Source of the DNA: Heterocephalus glaber
Taxonomy: Eukaryota; Chordata; Mammalia; Rodentia; Bathyergidae
DNA: 64,000 nucleotides
Assembly (NCBI RefSeq): GCF_000247695.1
Contig: NW_004624748.1
Span: 346,951-410,950, forward strand
Reading direction: 5' to 3'
Below, piece by piece: positions 1 to 12,689 of the stretch. Numbering within the stretch: the first letter of the stretch is position 1; each line of letters begins with the position of its first letter. The position numbers and the translations under genes were made by a program. The notes beneath the pieces are model-generated. The model was not told where the DNA came from, ran no database searches, and worked only from the letters and a program-made list of their open reading frames with translations.

Positions 1-103
1 TTACAACAGACCCAGCAGAAATCCAGAGGATCATCAATACCTACTTCCAGAACCTATACGCCAATAAGATGGACAACACAGAAGAAATGGACAAACAAAT
101 TCT
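1..103 (+). mobile_element. L1 ORF2 fragment truncated by the window edge
   Basis: Frame 3 of the plus strand reads a stretch of L1 ORF2 in the region between endonuclease and reverse transcriptase; it contains [13 protein letters not shown] and EEMDK, matching the conserved YYxxLYANK...EEMD block. It is joined directly to unrelated sequence at about 104, so only a shard lies here. The rest of the element may be left of the window. Confidence 0.8.
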
Positions 104-2145
104 ACTTCACTTTCACTTTCACACTTTTCGATTACTGAGTTGTTTGTTAGGAAACAACAAAAACAAAGTCTTGTAGTCAAAGTGTTTATGATCCACAGGG
201 AGAAAATACACAAGTATAATGTGTAAGTTATAATAAGTGATAAGTGACAATGTAAAAAAAAAGCTTTGCACAAAGTGACAGGAAGGAAAAAGTTGCATGA
301 AAGAGATAATTTTACGCTGAGTTCTATCCAAGGATTAGTCTGTTCAATCCAAGAGTGTAACTGTCACTTTCTATGTACTTAGTACAATGACTATGCATAT
401 TAGGTACTCTGTAAATTCAAAATGTGTCAAATATTGGAAGAATGCATCAATTTCACAGGTGAACATAGAGGGAAAAGAGAACAGCATATATGAAAACATG
501 GAAACAGCAAAGAAGCCAAGATCATCTCTATAAGGGGTGGGAAGAGAGTAGAAAGAAAGCGAAGGATGGGGCACACCAAAGTACTCTATCTGTCTGTACT
601 TAAGGGCTTGAACTTATTCCCACTGGGGATGGAGAGAGACATATTATATCTGGAAAGTTCTCAATGCATGCAATCAAGATTAGTGTCATCACATCCCACA
701 AATCCAAAATGCACTGTCCACTTAATATTTTAAATGAAGTGTGTCTCTGGAGTTGGCAACTTGGAGGTGCTACAAGGTACACGGATAAAACTGTATAACT
801 GTGTCTGAACTTCGGAAATGGCACAGGGAAGGAACCTAGGATTCACAATCAGAGTCCAAAGTCCTGACTACACATCACTGCAAAGAAGGTTTCATGGAGG
901 GTGTTCATTGGCAAAGCTATTGCGCTGGTCAGAGAATCAAGCTGAAACTCCATCTGAAGACACAACCCCCTGTCTGCTACAGGTAGGAAGAGAGTAGCCA
1001 GTTTATTAAACCTTGTGACAAAGGTGGCATTCATGAGATACCTACAATAATACGTCACTGACTCAGTTTTTCACAGAATAATTATTTGCGAGTTAACTCC
1101 TGCCAGGATCCTATATTACAGCTAACGAACAAACTACAGCTTTTTCCAACAATCTGTCCAAGGAAAGCTTATTGGCATAATTCAGAACAAGCATTTTTAA
1201 AATCTTCATGTGGACCACATCCTAGTGACATGCTATGAGGAAATACTGCATGCTGTTTGTAGTAGAAAAAAGGACTAAACTGGGCGAAAATTTCTTTTAG
1301 GTAAGAATAAATGAGCCCTATTCCCTCTGTTGACAACTGTAGTTACATTTTTTTCCCCTTTGAACACTTAAAATTTTAAAAACAACAAAAATCTTGGGCC
1401 ACACACTATAATGGAAGAGGTTACTTTAAAAAGAACAAAATGCACCTTGAGATTCTGGACAATTAAAGCCAGAAGATTTTTGTGGCGCTAAATCATATAT
1501 GTTTAGAAATAATAGAAGTATTACATTTACAATTAGGAATTTACAAAAGCTGAGCATTAGGTATCAAAACTATTTAGACTTCAAGTAGTTTCCCTGAAAG
1601 AACTACCATTCCTCACACAGGATGTGTGGCCAAGATCTTTGCAAATGTCCTGACCAAAGTTCAATAGGCACATTAAGAGCACGAAAAACTCAGCTGAAGA
1701 ATAATAACTTGAGCTGGGCAAACACCATATTATAGAACATTATTGCATCATTCAACCTTCTGTCACAAGTACACTCAAGAGAGGAGTCATGGGACCAGGT
1801 TCATGAGAGGTAAGCTGAACCCACCGGGAACGCTGTTTGATCCACTTCCCTGACAGCTGTCCAAAGGCCACCATGAGGATGGGTTTGGGTTGCATATTTT
1901 CAAGTGCACTTTGTGTGGTTCTGCTTTTTGATTATCTATTATTAGCGTATGGTCCTAAAATCCATACTTCAGATCTATACAAATTATAAGGCCAACAGTG
2001 GAAATGTGAAACACAGAAATCCTAGAAATTTCCTCAGAATTATCTTCTCTCTCTTTCTACTGAGTGGCTAAAAGCTCTTGCCTGATAATCCTGCCTCAAG
2101 CATTTGCCCAGCCCAATCCATATTTTGTTCTTGTGTTAGAGTATT
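104..2145. other. Intronic DNA without recognised elements
   Basis: AT-rich sequence with scattered short ORFs but no SINE, LINE or LTR signature. Heavily decayed repeats could be present below my detection. Confidence 0.4.
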
Positions 2146-2149
2146 CTTA

Positions 2150-2330
2150 ATGAATGATGCTAATCCTACTCCTGCCCTGCTCAAAAACCCTTGGTGGCTC
2201 CCAAGTGCCTATTAAACTATGTCTAAATTCACAGCCCTTCACAATACAACCCCAGTTGATGTTTTTCGGCCTAACCACTACCACTGCTTCATAAACACCA
2301 ACAATGATTTATCAACTTATTGGTGCTGCA
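2150..2330 (+). mobile_element. L2 LINE fragment
   Basis: The order of 'ccttggtggctcccaagtg' and later AATACAACCCCAG resembles the L2 body, where a 'GGCTCCCA.TGCC' motif precedes 'AAG.CCCT.CACAA'. It is ancient and degenerate. Confidence 0.55.
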
Positions 2331-2723
2331 ATAGGACCAATGTTCCAGTGAAATTCTACACACAATCCAAATAATATACAGCAAATAAAAATAGTTCCCT
2401 ATTACAATATGTTATCTCATAATCAAATGTATATCACTTTCTTTCTATAAAGACAAATACTAGTACTTTTTACTGTAATGTATAAACAGTCCATGGGACT
2501 AAATGTGAAACATCTCATTAGTCCTTGAAAATAAGGTAGATATGGTTGTTTTCTATGAGCTAAAGTTTAAATCAATGAAAATGAATGAGCCACATAGTCA
2601 TCTTTAATAGAGACACAGTGGTTTATATAGGCCAATAAAATGCAATACAATTGTAACCCTGCATACTATTATCCTGAGCTATGTTTCAGAAAAACCCTAG
2701 GTTGCACAAAGCATTAACAAGTG

Positions 2724-3392
2724 TTCCACAGTATGGAGATACCTCAAAGAACTAGGACTGGAAGTTCCATTTGACCCAGCTATTCCTCTGCTGGGTATTT
2801 TCCCCCAAAATTTAAAAGAATCATACCACAGTGCTATATGTGCGCCCATGTGCACAGCAGCACAATTTGTAATAGCTAAAACTTGGAAGCAGCCCAATTG
2901 GCCCATCAACTGGAGACTGGATAAAGAAAAATGTGGTATTTTTATAAAATGGAGTATTACTTGGCCATAAAAAATGAGAAATTAGAGACACTTATAGCTA
3001 AATGGATGGACATTGAGGCAATACTCTTAAGTGAAATAAATAGGCCACATGTGTAAATACCGAATAGTTTCTCTAGTGTGAGAAACTGAAAGTGTAAATA
3101 AGGACTAAAAGGTATAATAGATAATGTGAAATAGGAAGGAAAGTGGCAAAGGGGAAGGGGAAGTGGGAGAGGTAGGGGAAGGGAAATAAAGGAATGGAAT
3201 TAATATAAACCAATGAAAAAATGGAAACAAACTCTTTGTAAATAGGAAGGGATGGAGGGGTTGAAGGGAGAGCAGGGGAGGGGGGAAAAATAAGAACCAA
3301 AAGAGATTATGTAAAGGTGCAAATTTCCAATGATGAATGTCATTATATTGTATACCTAAAATGTACCAATAAAATTAATTTTCTTTTAAAAA
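2724..3392 (+). mobile_element. 5'-truncated L1, 3' end (lineage A)
   Basis: The start reads through the ORF2 C-terminus (GGAGATACCTCAAAGAACTA, then TTTGACCCAGCTATTCC, then CCCATCAACTGGAGACTGG). It continues into a purine-rich 3' UTR and ends at TGTACCAATAAAATTAA. It is related to the copies at 30.7 and 54.9 kb, which share the same tail. The 3' UTR has a G-quadruplex-type motif at 3151-3178. Confidence 0.9.
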
Positions 3393-3679
3393 AGTGTTCC
3401 AAAGAAAGAGGTCCACAGCCAAGTAATCTTGGAATACATTGTATACTACACCCTTCCACTGAAAGATTAAGAATATTCACTTCTCATTTGTGCTCTGGGT
3501 AAACTGCTTACAGTTATTTGCTCCACAACTTTTTCAAACTTACTCTGTTCAAATCATCCCCCACACCTTTTTTAGAACAGAAATTAATTAAAGTTTTCTG
3601 ATAAACACTGTAGAAAATATTAATACCACTAGCTTGACACTACTCAAATTCTTTGTTTTTTGTTGGTGTTATGTGTTTT

Positions 3680-3855
3680 GGTGGTATTGGGAATAGGATC
3701 CACATCCTTGGCATTGAGGCATATCCCCAGCGCTTCCTTTTCTTTTTTTTTTAAATTTTGAGACAGAGTCCCACTAAGTTGCCCAGCTGGGCTTGAACTT
3801 GCAATTCTCCTGCCTCAGTCTCCCATAGTTCTGGGATTACAGGTGTGCCTGGCTA
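3680..3855 (-). mobile_element. B1-dID SINE (B1 joined to ID)
   Basis: Reading the minus strand, a 7SL-derived B1 half (GCCAGGCACACCTGTAATCC at the 5' end) is followed by an A-rich linker and an ID-like tRNA-derived half ending near 3680. This dimer is typical of squirrel, dormouse and beaver relatives. Confidence 0.8.
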
Positions 3856-4039
3856 ATCGCACACATTTTAAGTGATAAATATTTCTGAAACACAAAACTG
3901 AGCAAATGAAACAAGAAAATGCATTGCATCTTTGGCCTGTAAGGTGCTATAAAATTAGTTATTTTTATATTACATATTTGGCTTCAGAAGATAAAAATGT
4001 GGACAGCCCAAGTTCCTATCATTATCTAGGTATTGGATG

Positions 4040-4375
4040 TATTAGTTAGGGAATAATGCAAGCTACTGAAATAAAAAGTACTACCAAAATACAGAGGCTT
4101 AAGTGAGATTGGGGGTTATTTCCCCGCTGTGGAATATCCCAGAGTGGTAGGGGAGCTCTGCCATCCTCAACAGGTGGCTTCTCTCCTGAGGCTAAAGTTT
4201 CAGCTTCTAATTCACATTTGTATCTGAACAGTAGGACAAGTAGCAGCAAAGGCACTCATACTTTCTTTCTTTTAAGAGCATGACTGAGAAGTACCACACA
4301 TCACTTTCATCCATATCTCATTGTCTAAAACTTGGTGATCTGCCACACTTAGATGCAAAGAAGGCTGATATAAAA
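4040..4375 (-). mobile_element. Ancient dispersed eutherian repeat, family not named
   Basis: The string of motifs GCTCTGCCATCCTCA, CCATATCTCATTG and TTAGATGCAAAGAAGGCTG occurs in the same order in a repeat common in placental genomes, which is why I recognise it. I cannot name it without a library, and the orientation given is a guess. Confidence 0.4.
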
Positions 4376-4378
4376 GGA

Positions 4379-4460
4379 GTTGGGGGTGTAGCTCAGTGGT
4401 AGATCACTTGTCTAGCATGAATGAGACCTTGGGTTCAATCCCCAGATCCATAATAAAAGA
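4379..4460 (+). mobile_element. ID-type SINE (older copy)
   Basis: It contains a tRNA-like A box (GTAGCTCAGTGG) and B box (GGGTTCAATCCCC) followed by an A-rich tail. It diverges from the young ID set in the middle (CACTTGTCTAGCATG), so it belongs to an older ID lineage. Confidence 0.85.
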
Positions 4461-5870
4461 GAAATCAGAAACCTCTCTAGCTAATGTGCTAATGGAAAAC
4501 AACCAGTCCCTGCCACCATATATCTCTGGCAAAGATACAGCCAGGTGAAGGAGAAGGGAGTCTTCACCACTTTGGAGTCCATGCAAAAAATGGAGGTGTT
4601 CTGGTATACTTTTGGACAGACAAGGCTATTCACCCTATTTCTACAGACTGGAAAACACATAGTCTTCTATGTTTCCATTTCTACAAGACAGTAATGCCAG
4701 AGATACTTCCCCTGCCCTTTGCCACCACAGACAGCATTCCATATCCTTCTACTGCCAGTTGTCCACTCTCCAAAGAAGAACATATATTCAAACAGTGGAG
4801 GCTGTCATAATCATAGTTATTTGGGGACAGTACATTGGTTGTACATGTCACTGGCTGACAACCTCAGGATAAAAAACAGTGCTTGTGTACAACATATTTA
4901 CAAGTATATTAAGATATCTACTTTCTTTCCCATTCTCTTGCAACAATCTGGCAACAGACTACTCATACATTTTAAATAGTTCCCTTGTACTTTTGAACCT
5001 AGTTGGGAGCATTCTGAAGTATAAAAACTAAGCTCTACTTTGCTGCATACAAGTTCTGTATGCAGGAGCATTTATAACACCAAAGAAATAATGTTTTTCA
5101 GTAATGACAAGTTGACAAGTAAGACAAGAGAGAAATATTTTAACATGAAACTTACCTTGAGGCAATTTGGCAGTAATCAAGACTATCTGTAAATATTTCA
5201 ATTTTTATTCTTTTCAGAAGCATACAGCACAAATAGAACTTGATTCCATTCCAACAGTAAACACTTCTTTTCTGTCCTTTGGGCTAAGGAAATTGAAGCT
5301 TTTTTGTTAATCCTCATGCCTTCACCCAAGAACAAGTTAAATAAAATATGTAAAGCAATGTGCACAGGACCTGGCAGATGAGTTTTCAAACTATAGTAGT
5401 ATTAAGCATTCCACATAAAACTGCACGGTATACAAACAGTGCTAGCAACAGAAAGTAGATGGAGAAAACTGTTAGATTGAATATATAGATCAAATTTCAA
5501 TTTCTTTATTACATAGTAGCTCTATAAGGATTAATATTTAAAGATCTCAAAATATAAGTGAAAAAGTCAACATTCAAAATGTGTAAATACCACGTTGCCA
5601 TGTGTTGTAAGAGGACAAGAAAGAAAAGTAGATATCCTTACATGCTTGTGAGTACACTGCATACTTTTTGAATAATACCCAAGACAGATATAACAGTGGA
5701 TGTCCCCTGGGTGATATCTGGGAAGGTGTGGGACAATGTAATGAGAGATGCTTTGTGATATACCTTTTTATACATTTATAAATGTGTAGTTTATCCATAC
5801 TTTACCAACTTAAAAGATGCTATTGTACAACCTTTACTATCTTACTATTTGAAATATCACTGGTATCATT
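4461..5870. other. Intronic DNA without recognised elements
   Basis: AT-rich, no SINE, LINE or LTR recognised; short ORFs only. Confidence 0.4.
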
Positions 5871-5872
5871 TC

Positions 5873-6283
5873 CCTAGGGCTGCCATAACTGGGTATCATA
5901 AAACAACACGAGTTTGTTCTCTTGAAGTTCTAGAAACTAGAAGTCTGAAATTAAATTTTGGGCAGGGCATGCTCCCTGCCAAAACCCCAGAGGAAGATCC
6001 TACCTTGCATTTTCCAACTTCTTGTGGCCCCAGACATTTTTTTATTTGTGGCAGCATAATGTGGAATCTCTGCCTCCGCTGTGTAGTGCTGTTTGAGTGC
6101 CTCTGTCCAGCTGTCCTTCTCCTTATAAGAACATCAGTCAGATTAGAACCCACCCCAGTGACTTCACTTATATAGTCATTACATTTGCAAAGAACCTTCT
6201 TCCAAACAATGTCACTTGCATGGTTATCTGGGGTTAGGATTTCAACATATCCTTTGGGGAGACACAGTTCAACCCATAACACT
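5873..6283 (-). mobile_element. MaLR (MLT1/MST-like) LTR
   Basis: Read on the plus strand it is the reverse complement of a MaLR LTR: CTAGGGCTGCCATAAC at one end and GGGGTTAGGATTTCAACATAT, then GGGGAGACACAGTTCAACCC, at the other. CTTATAAGAACATCAGTCAGA lies between. It is decayed and carries only antisense shadow ORFs. Confidence 0.8.
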
Positions 6284-6289
6284 ATTATA

Positions 6290-8070
6290 ATCCACATCAT
6301 CTCACACTGTATTCTATAGACCTCATTTCCCTGTCCCTTCTTTTTGGTCTGGGGTTCAATACAGCCAAGTGGTTGGGTGATCACATGATTTTTAGAAATA
6401 TGGCTGGTGTTGAAAAGAATTAAAATGTATTTCTTACTGGAAGAAATTTAGATAAAAATTCAAAAGAACAGAGGATAGATCATTTTAAGCTATTTTTATA
6501 AAAAATTAAGGTAATTGTATATCACCAAACAGCAAAGTCAGGCACTTGATCAGGTTACCACATGAATTCAGGGAAAATCTGTTTTATTAGCTATGGATTT
6601 TCATCTGGTAGATGATGACCTTTGTAAATCTGTATGCTGTTAAGTTTTGCAGCTGAATTAAAGAAAACAAGAAATTAACTTGAAGTTTTGTTAAACACAA
6701 AAACATCATTCTTCTCTGTGATTTTACCTCTTCTTTTCAGAGGTTACTAGTTACTAAAGTGGCTAAACAATCAAGCTCAGGGTATAGCGAAGGTGTGGGC
6801 TGAGGTCTGACACAGGCTACTATTAGCATTCTAAATAAATAACTCACATGAGTAGAGAGCAGAATCACTTATTCAACCATCCATGAAGCCTGCTTGACTA
6901 CCTACCTCAGCTTTCTACTTGACACTATGCAGAAAAGAGGAAAAGAGACAAGGTAATCTCATTCCATTCTCTTCATGCATTAAGTGTCTTTTCATCATCT
7001 TGTTGGCAAAAGATCTACCTGTCTGTCAGGTCATAGCCCTAGGTTCACAAGAAGCAAATAGTAAACTTTCGTTATGAAAACCTTTTACCCACGTGGCAAA
7101 TTCTAAAATGTTAAAGAAATATACACTGGAAAGTGTCACCCTTTGACACTCTCCAGCACTCATGTAATTGTACAGCCACGTGATTGCTATGAGGACATGA
7201 AACCCAAGAATGAAGAGGAGGACAGACAGTACTAGTTGCTTTTGTAGACTTTCTGTGGCAACCATAGAGCTGCACCACTCAGTAATCCCTTCACGGGAGT
7301 GTAGAGTCAGCAGATGGACCTCAGGTGCCATATCTTCAGGCCCTCAGTACACATGCCGGAGCCTTGCCTCTGGCCAGATGCTCCCAGCCAATGAAGGAGC
7401 TCTTTGAGGGTATTAGCTCTGGCCTTTCCTGCCCAACTCAAAACTCTTCTAGTGAGCAACTCTTGTTCAGACAAACAACCTAGTTAATTTCTTTGGAGAA
7501 CTTCACTGTAGTCTGTGCTCTTCCTAACCAAAGTTCCCTCTTTCTTCTCTCATTTCATAGGCTTCAGCCCTACTGTCCAGTTAATAGCTCTGCTCACCTT
7601 TTCCTGGTCACTCACTTTTTATCTTTCAACAGCATTTCCTTTCCCCACCCAAATCTCTGGTACACCTGACCAGAACATGCAGTTAAAATTCTACTTCAAC
7701 TAGCATAATAGTGAACCAGTCAGTAATGAATCCAGTTCTGATTTCCCTCTTGTCTACTTACCATATCACAGCAAGTAATAGTTTCTTTTTAGGCAGTCAC
7801 TCTTCTTAAAACAATGGAGCATGATTTCCTGATTTCCAATTCCTCCCCTTAGCTACTCCTCTCTACACCTACTCTAATACACTATATCCAAGAGCAACTG
7901 AGACATTTCACTGAGGTCACGATTAAGCTCTTGAGCACTTTGCCTCTGAGGGGCTTGTACCTCTGCACCTGTCAACTTGATTAACTGCCCTCCAGATGAT
8001 GAAAGCTCTCTCAGCTGATGGGAAATTTTTATTGTTGTTGTTTTGGTTTGGGTTTTTTTCCGGGGGTGGA
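6290..8070. other. Intronic DNA; one unusually non-repetitive block at 7010-7450
   Basis: No standard repeat recognised. The 7010-7450 block is richer in G+C than its surroundings and looks less decayed; it is discussed as a finding. The remainder is plain AT-rich intron. Confidence 0.4.
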
Positions 8071-8074
8071 TTTT

Positions 8075-8228
8075 GTTTTGTTTTGTTTTTGAGATAGGGT
8101 CTTGCTATGTAGTTCAGGCTGGTCTTGAACTCACTATGTAGCCCAGACTGGCCTTGAACTTGCAGCAATCCTCCTGTCTCAGCCTGCCAAGTATCGGAAT
8201 TAGAGGTATATGCCACCATGCCCAGCTG
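8075..8228 (-). mobile_element. B1 SINE
   Basis: On the plus strand: GAGATAGGGTCTTGCTATGT, then two adjacent related blocks (TATGTAGTTCAGGCTGGTC and TATGTAGCCCAGACTGGCC). This is the roughly 29-bp internal duplication diagnostic of rodent B1. It ends in ATGCCACCATGCCCAGC, the complement of the B1 5' end. A T-rich tail at 8030-8080 is the complement of the poly(A). Confidence 0.92.
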
Positions 8229-9435
8229 ATGGAAAATTTTAAAGTTTAGACATTCTCTGTCTTCAGTCTTTCCAACCCTCACTCAAACCCTCCTCTTGCC
8301 TTGAACACATTCCTGCCTGAAAATAATGGGACAGGTTAGGTCACTGGCAGCTCTAAATTCACAGTCCTAAATACATACACCAAACAGTTCCACATGATTT
8401 TCAGTAAGATGTGTCAAATCCAAGTCCGGGCTATAAAACACACGTTTTTTGGAAAAAAAAAACAAAACAAACCTATAATAAGTATAAAGTAGAATGAGAA
8501 ACTTAGACTAACACAGTGAAAGTCCATTTTAAAAGATCACAGGTCTCACTGTGTATTAGGCAGATTTAGTCTCCCACATCCAGCAGATTTCATGCCAAGG
8601 AAATTTGTAGATTCAACATTTTTCTATGCTAGGAAATTTCAGAGCTTTAAAACTGCATTCAAAAATTTCAGTGATTATAGTAACCTAAATGCAATCGGTA
8701 ATTTACAGCTTGTTTTTCTCTATTTAAATCTCAACAATCACATTTTAGATTTCTTTCACACCACATTACCAAGCTTTATAATCTGCAATTATTTTGTTGG
8801 TTTTCTTTAATGTTCCTAAACTAAAAAAGGAACACAATAAAAATAAACCCTTACCAACTCAAAATCGAAACAAAGTACAAGGATGAGGAAAATAAGCCTG
8901 GTCCCATTCTACTGGGCCATTACAACAGGATTTCACTGAGTCAGAATAAAATACAGGCAGGAAACCACTGAAAAAGCAATGGAGGGTCAAGGTCTTGTTA
9001 CTATGCCAGTGGGTAACTTTTGATGTCACTAATTATGGCACAAACCTTCTGAATTGATGCAGATTTGAGAATAACTTTGCATGATTTCTTACCAAAAATC
9101 AATTGAGATTTAACTTCCAGCTCAAAGAAATGCAGGGCAAAGAACACATCAGGCAATGCCATTTAAAAGTAATCAGATATATCCCAGACATATTCTACAG
9201 GACAAATGATGTGTTCTATTCAGGAAGTCAATGTCATGATGAAAGAACATGTGCCAGGTGCAAAGATAGTCTTGCTACAGGCACAATCACAGTCTGTTAG
9301 GCATAACAATTTTATTTTGGTTATAAATAAACATTATCTTTCCAAGATACTTACTAAAAATTAGGGATGGAAGCAATGTACAAATACCTGTAACTTATAA
9401 TACCCCTATATAAATTGTGATTTATCAATCTACTC
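8229..9435. other. Intronic DNA without recognised elements
   Basis: AT-rich, no identifiable repeat or gene. Confidence 0.4.
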
Positions 9436-9644
9436 TAGATATTGGCAAACTTGTTCTCCCCAGGGCAAGGTAGCAAATATTTTAGGCTTCTTGGACCATA
9501 TGGTTTCTGCTTCAATTACTCAACTTTACCATTGTAGCATGAAAGCAAGCACAAAGAGCACATCAGTTAATGTGCATGGCTGGGTTGCCATAATATACTA
9601 CTTACAAATACACAGACTTATAAGCCACGGTTTGCCAACCCCTA
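9436..9644 (+). mobile_element. hAT-Charlie-like non-autonomous transposon (copy 1)
   Basis: The ends are inverted: TTGGCAAAC near 9442 and GTTTGCCAA near 9631, the complementary terminal motif. Internal GCAAATATTTTAGGCTT and GGTTTGCCAACCCCT match a common MER-type element. The flanks (ATCTACTC left, TTCTAGCC right) loosely fit a degenerate 8-bp hAT target site. A second copy lies inverted at 36070-36280. Confidence 0.75.
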
Positions 9645-9999
9645 TTCTAGCCCTTCATTTAAAAGCAGATGTTGAGCTCATGAAAAACATGAATGATCCT
9701 TGGCCCCGGGATACAATACTGTGTTACCTTAGCCTTTTAATTCTTTTACATCTTAAAAATAAGCAACAACATATGGATAACATTAGATTCATATTATCTG
9801 TCAAATGTTTTCCGACACAGCTCGTCTTTCATCTGTAGTGTGACTCAGAGATTTTATTTAAAAAACACAAGCAATACATGTATAAAATGAGATGGTCATA
9901 TCAGAGGAAAATTCAACCCTGAGAAGGCTCTTTTATACCATGAACCAAATAAACCAAAGATCTTAGGCCTAGAGCTGATTAATACTTGATCAATGTGTT

Positions 10000-10370
10000 A
10001 GTGACCTTTCCATCGTGGTAACGAAGTACTCAGATAAGTCAACTTCAGAAGAGAAAAGGTTTATTTTGGTTCATGGTTTTAAAGGTTTCAGTCTGTGACC
10101 AAGCAGACCCCTTGCTTCACGGTAGATGCCTGGTGCATGGAGAAGAAGACCCATCCACTTTGCGGCTGGAAATGAAAGAGAGAAAACAAGAAGAGACTGT
10201 GTCCCACAGACCCCTTCAAGGGCCCACCCACAAGGACCTAACCGCCTCCCACTAGGCTCACATCTTAAGGTTTCCAGCATCTCCCATAGCACCAAGCTAG
10301 AGCCTAAGCCTAAGTCTTTCACACGTGAGCGTTCTTGGGACATCTCTGATCCAAATAACAGCAAACAGCT
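10000..10370 (-). mobile_element. MaLR-type LTR
   Basis: Plus-strand landmarks (GTGTTAGTGACCTTTCCATC near 9998, AAAGGTTTATTTTGGTTCATG near 10056, CACCCACAAGGACCTAACCGC near 10226) are the reverse complement of the rodent/eutherian MaLR LTR pattern. Its overlapping ORFs on both strands are by-products. Confidence 0.7.
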
Positions 10371-11550
10371 GATAAAAATAAGTGAAAAAGTCATGGGGCC
10401 CTGTACCTCCCTTCACCTCTGCTCTTTTTGGCACTCTGGACATTGGCTACTCAGAAAATCAGGATATTTTTCCTACATAATATGCTACTTAATGCCCATG
10501 GTCTGGGAAAGTAAACATGGGCTCACAATGTAAACTACCACCAGCGATAAGCCACTGGGGAAACTGGATTCCAATGACCAGCATACAATACAGGTGAGGT
10601 CAGTGCCTCTTAGGAGGCAGGTACAGATTCAATTAAAGTGTAAGCACAGGTCTTTCTGGCTGCTTATAGATGAGCTATCTTCAAGAATGATCGTAACAAA
10701 CTCAAATTGCTCTTCAAGATAACATAAGAAATGGAGGAGTCAGCATTAAATATTTAGAGGCTTAATTAAGTTGGACCATTGGTTCAGACTACCTATTAAA
10801 AGTTTACCTATCATAGAAAGCTTCAGTCTATTCACTTTTGTTCTCTACCATTAAAACTGTATGTAATAAACTTTTATAAAATATGACATATCATGAAATT
10901 TAAATAGACTTAGTTTCTGACAAGAATTTCATATAGAAGACGAATGAAAACCGAGGGAAAATTTGTGTCATACAGATTCTTTATTAATAAAGGGAAAGCT
11001 AAACCATGATTTAATTTTTTTAAAAGCCCACAGTTAAGACAGCTCATAAATTCTTTGGAAATAGGCGGTAGGGTTAGAGGTGCAGAATTTTGATCTAGTT
11101 TCAAGGTCACAAAAGTAGTTGAAATAGAATACAAAGCTATATATAGATCACATTTTTCATGGTAATATACTTTATGGTTTAAACTAAGCAGTAAAGCAGG
11201 AGACTCATGAAAAAAAGAACACTACAACACAGCCTCATTAATTCTATGTTATTTGAATCACAATTTAAATTGACCAGAAATGACATGAGAAAAATCATTA
11301 CATTTGTCGTTAGAAAATTGTTTGTAGAAATATTTATTTTTAAGATCTTTGCTTTCAAGTACCCAACAAACCCAGGACATAATACATACATTATTAGATA
11401 TACCGTTCTATTTCTATGATAATTTGTGGCTTGAAATACTTGTTAACATTGTTAAGATGAGTGGAGATTTATCTCTGCCCTACCCAATAGAAAGATATCT
11501 TTTAAGGGAAATAAGGCCGTCAGAGATATATGTAGTCCACTTAATATAAG
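10371..11550. other. Intronic DNA without recognised elements
   Basis: AT-rich intron, no repeat family recognised. Confidence 0.4.
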
Positions 11551-11554
11551 AAAT

Positions 11555-12685
11555 TTTCAAGGCAAGGACTTTCTGAATAGAACACTAGTTTGCACAAGAA
11601 ATAACATCAAAAATCAACAAAAAAGATGACATCAAATTAGAATGCTTCTGTATGGCGAAGGAAACCAACAGAATAGAGTGACAACATACAGAATGGGAAT
11701 AAAATTCTACCACCTAGTCCTCAGACAAAGGACTAATACCCAGAATATTTAAAGGACTCAAAAAATTTAGGGGCTGGGGATTTAGCTCAGTGGTGCCGCC
11801 TCATGCCTCACAAGCGCAAGGTCCTGAGTTCGATCCCCAGTACCAAAAAAAAAAAAAAAATAGACCTTCCCAAAATAAAAGACCCAATAAGAAAGTTGGC
11901 AACTAAATTGAACAGTAACTTCTCAGAAGAAGTACAAATAGCCAATATATACATGAAGTAAATGCAATTTAAAATAACACTGAAATACTTCAGTAAGAAT
12001 GGCTACCATTAAGAAATCAAATAAGAAATGCTGGCGAGGCATCAGAGAAAAAGAAACCTGTAGTGTTCATGGAAACGTACACTAGTACAATCATTATAGA
12101 AATCAGTATGAAAATTCCTCAAAAAACTAAAACTAAAAATTCCATTTGACCCAATTATTATCCTTCTAGGTATCTTCCTGATACAATTCAAGACATTATA
12201 TTACAGTGATACATGTATACCCATGTTCATAGTAGGACAATTCATAATAGGTAAATCTTGGGAGTGACCTGTATGTCCATCAATAGATGAATGGATAAAG
12301 AAAAGGCGGTATTCACACACAATGGAGCACTGCTCTGCTGTAAAGAAAGATAAACTTGAGTCATTTGTAAAAAAATGGATCTGCCTTGAGACCATAATGT
12401 TAAAGGAAATAAATCAGACAGACAAGCTTAAATATCACATGGTTTGTCTTATGTGAGAAGCCCAAAATATAAATAAAGAGAAAAATAAAGGATAAGAGGA
12501 AATGGAGAGACAGCTCTTTCACAAAGTAGGAAGGGAACCAAGCGATGGAGGAAGAGAGGAGGGGAGGAGGCTGAAAAAAGAATTAAGCTGCATTATGTAC
12601 ACGCACCCACTCGCCACAAGGAGTGTGACCATCATGCACCGCAAATCTGCACTAATGAAACGAAAGAGGAAAAAAGCTTAACTCG
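11555..12685 (+). mobile_element. L1 3' portion (lineage B), split by an ID SINE
   Basis: The left part (11555-11770) holds degenerate ORF2 C-terminal sequence (GGCAAGGACTTTCTGAATAG). After the ID SINE at 11771-11860 it resumes with further ORF2, then CCATCAATAGATGAATGGATAAAG, and ends in a 3' UTR of the GCACCGCAAATCTGCACTAATGAAA type. Multiple stops and indels make it non-functional. Confidence 0.88.
11771..11860 (+). mobile_element. Young ID SINE inserted in L1
   Basis: The copy has GGGCTGGGGATTTAGCTCAG (A box), GAGTTCGATCCCC (B box) and TACC plus a 17-A tail. It closely matches the other young copies in the window. It interrupts an L1, so it is younger than that element. No clear target-site duplication. 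Confidence 0.95.
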
Positions 12686-12689
12686 TTGT

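Noticed and set aside
5896..6384. A 162-codon antisense ORF
   Set aside because: It lies on a MaLR LTR and has no domain; it is a chance frame in repeat DNA.
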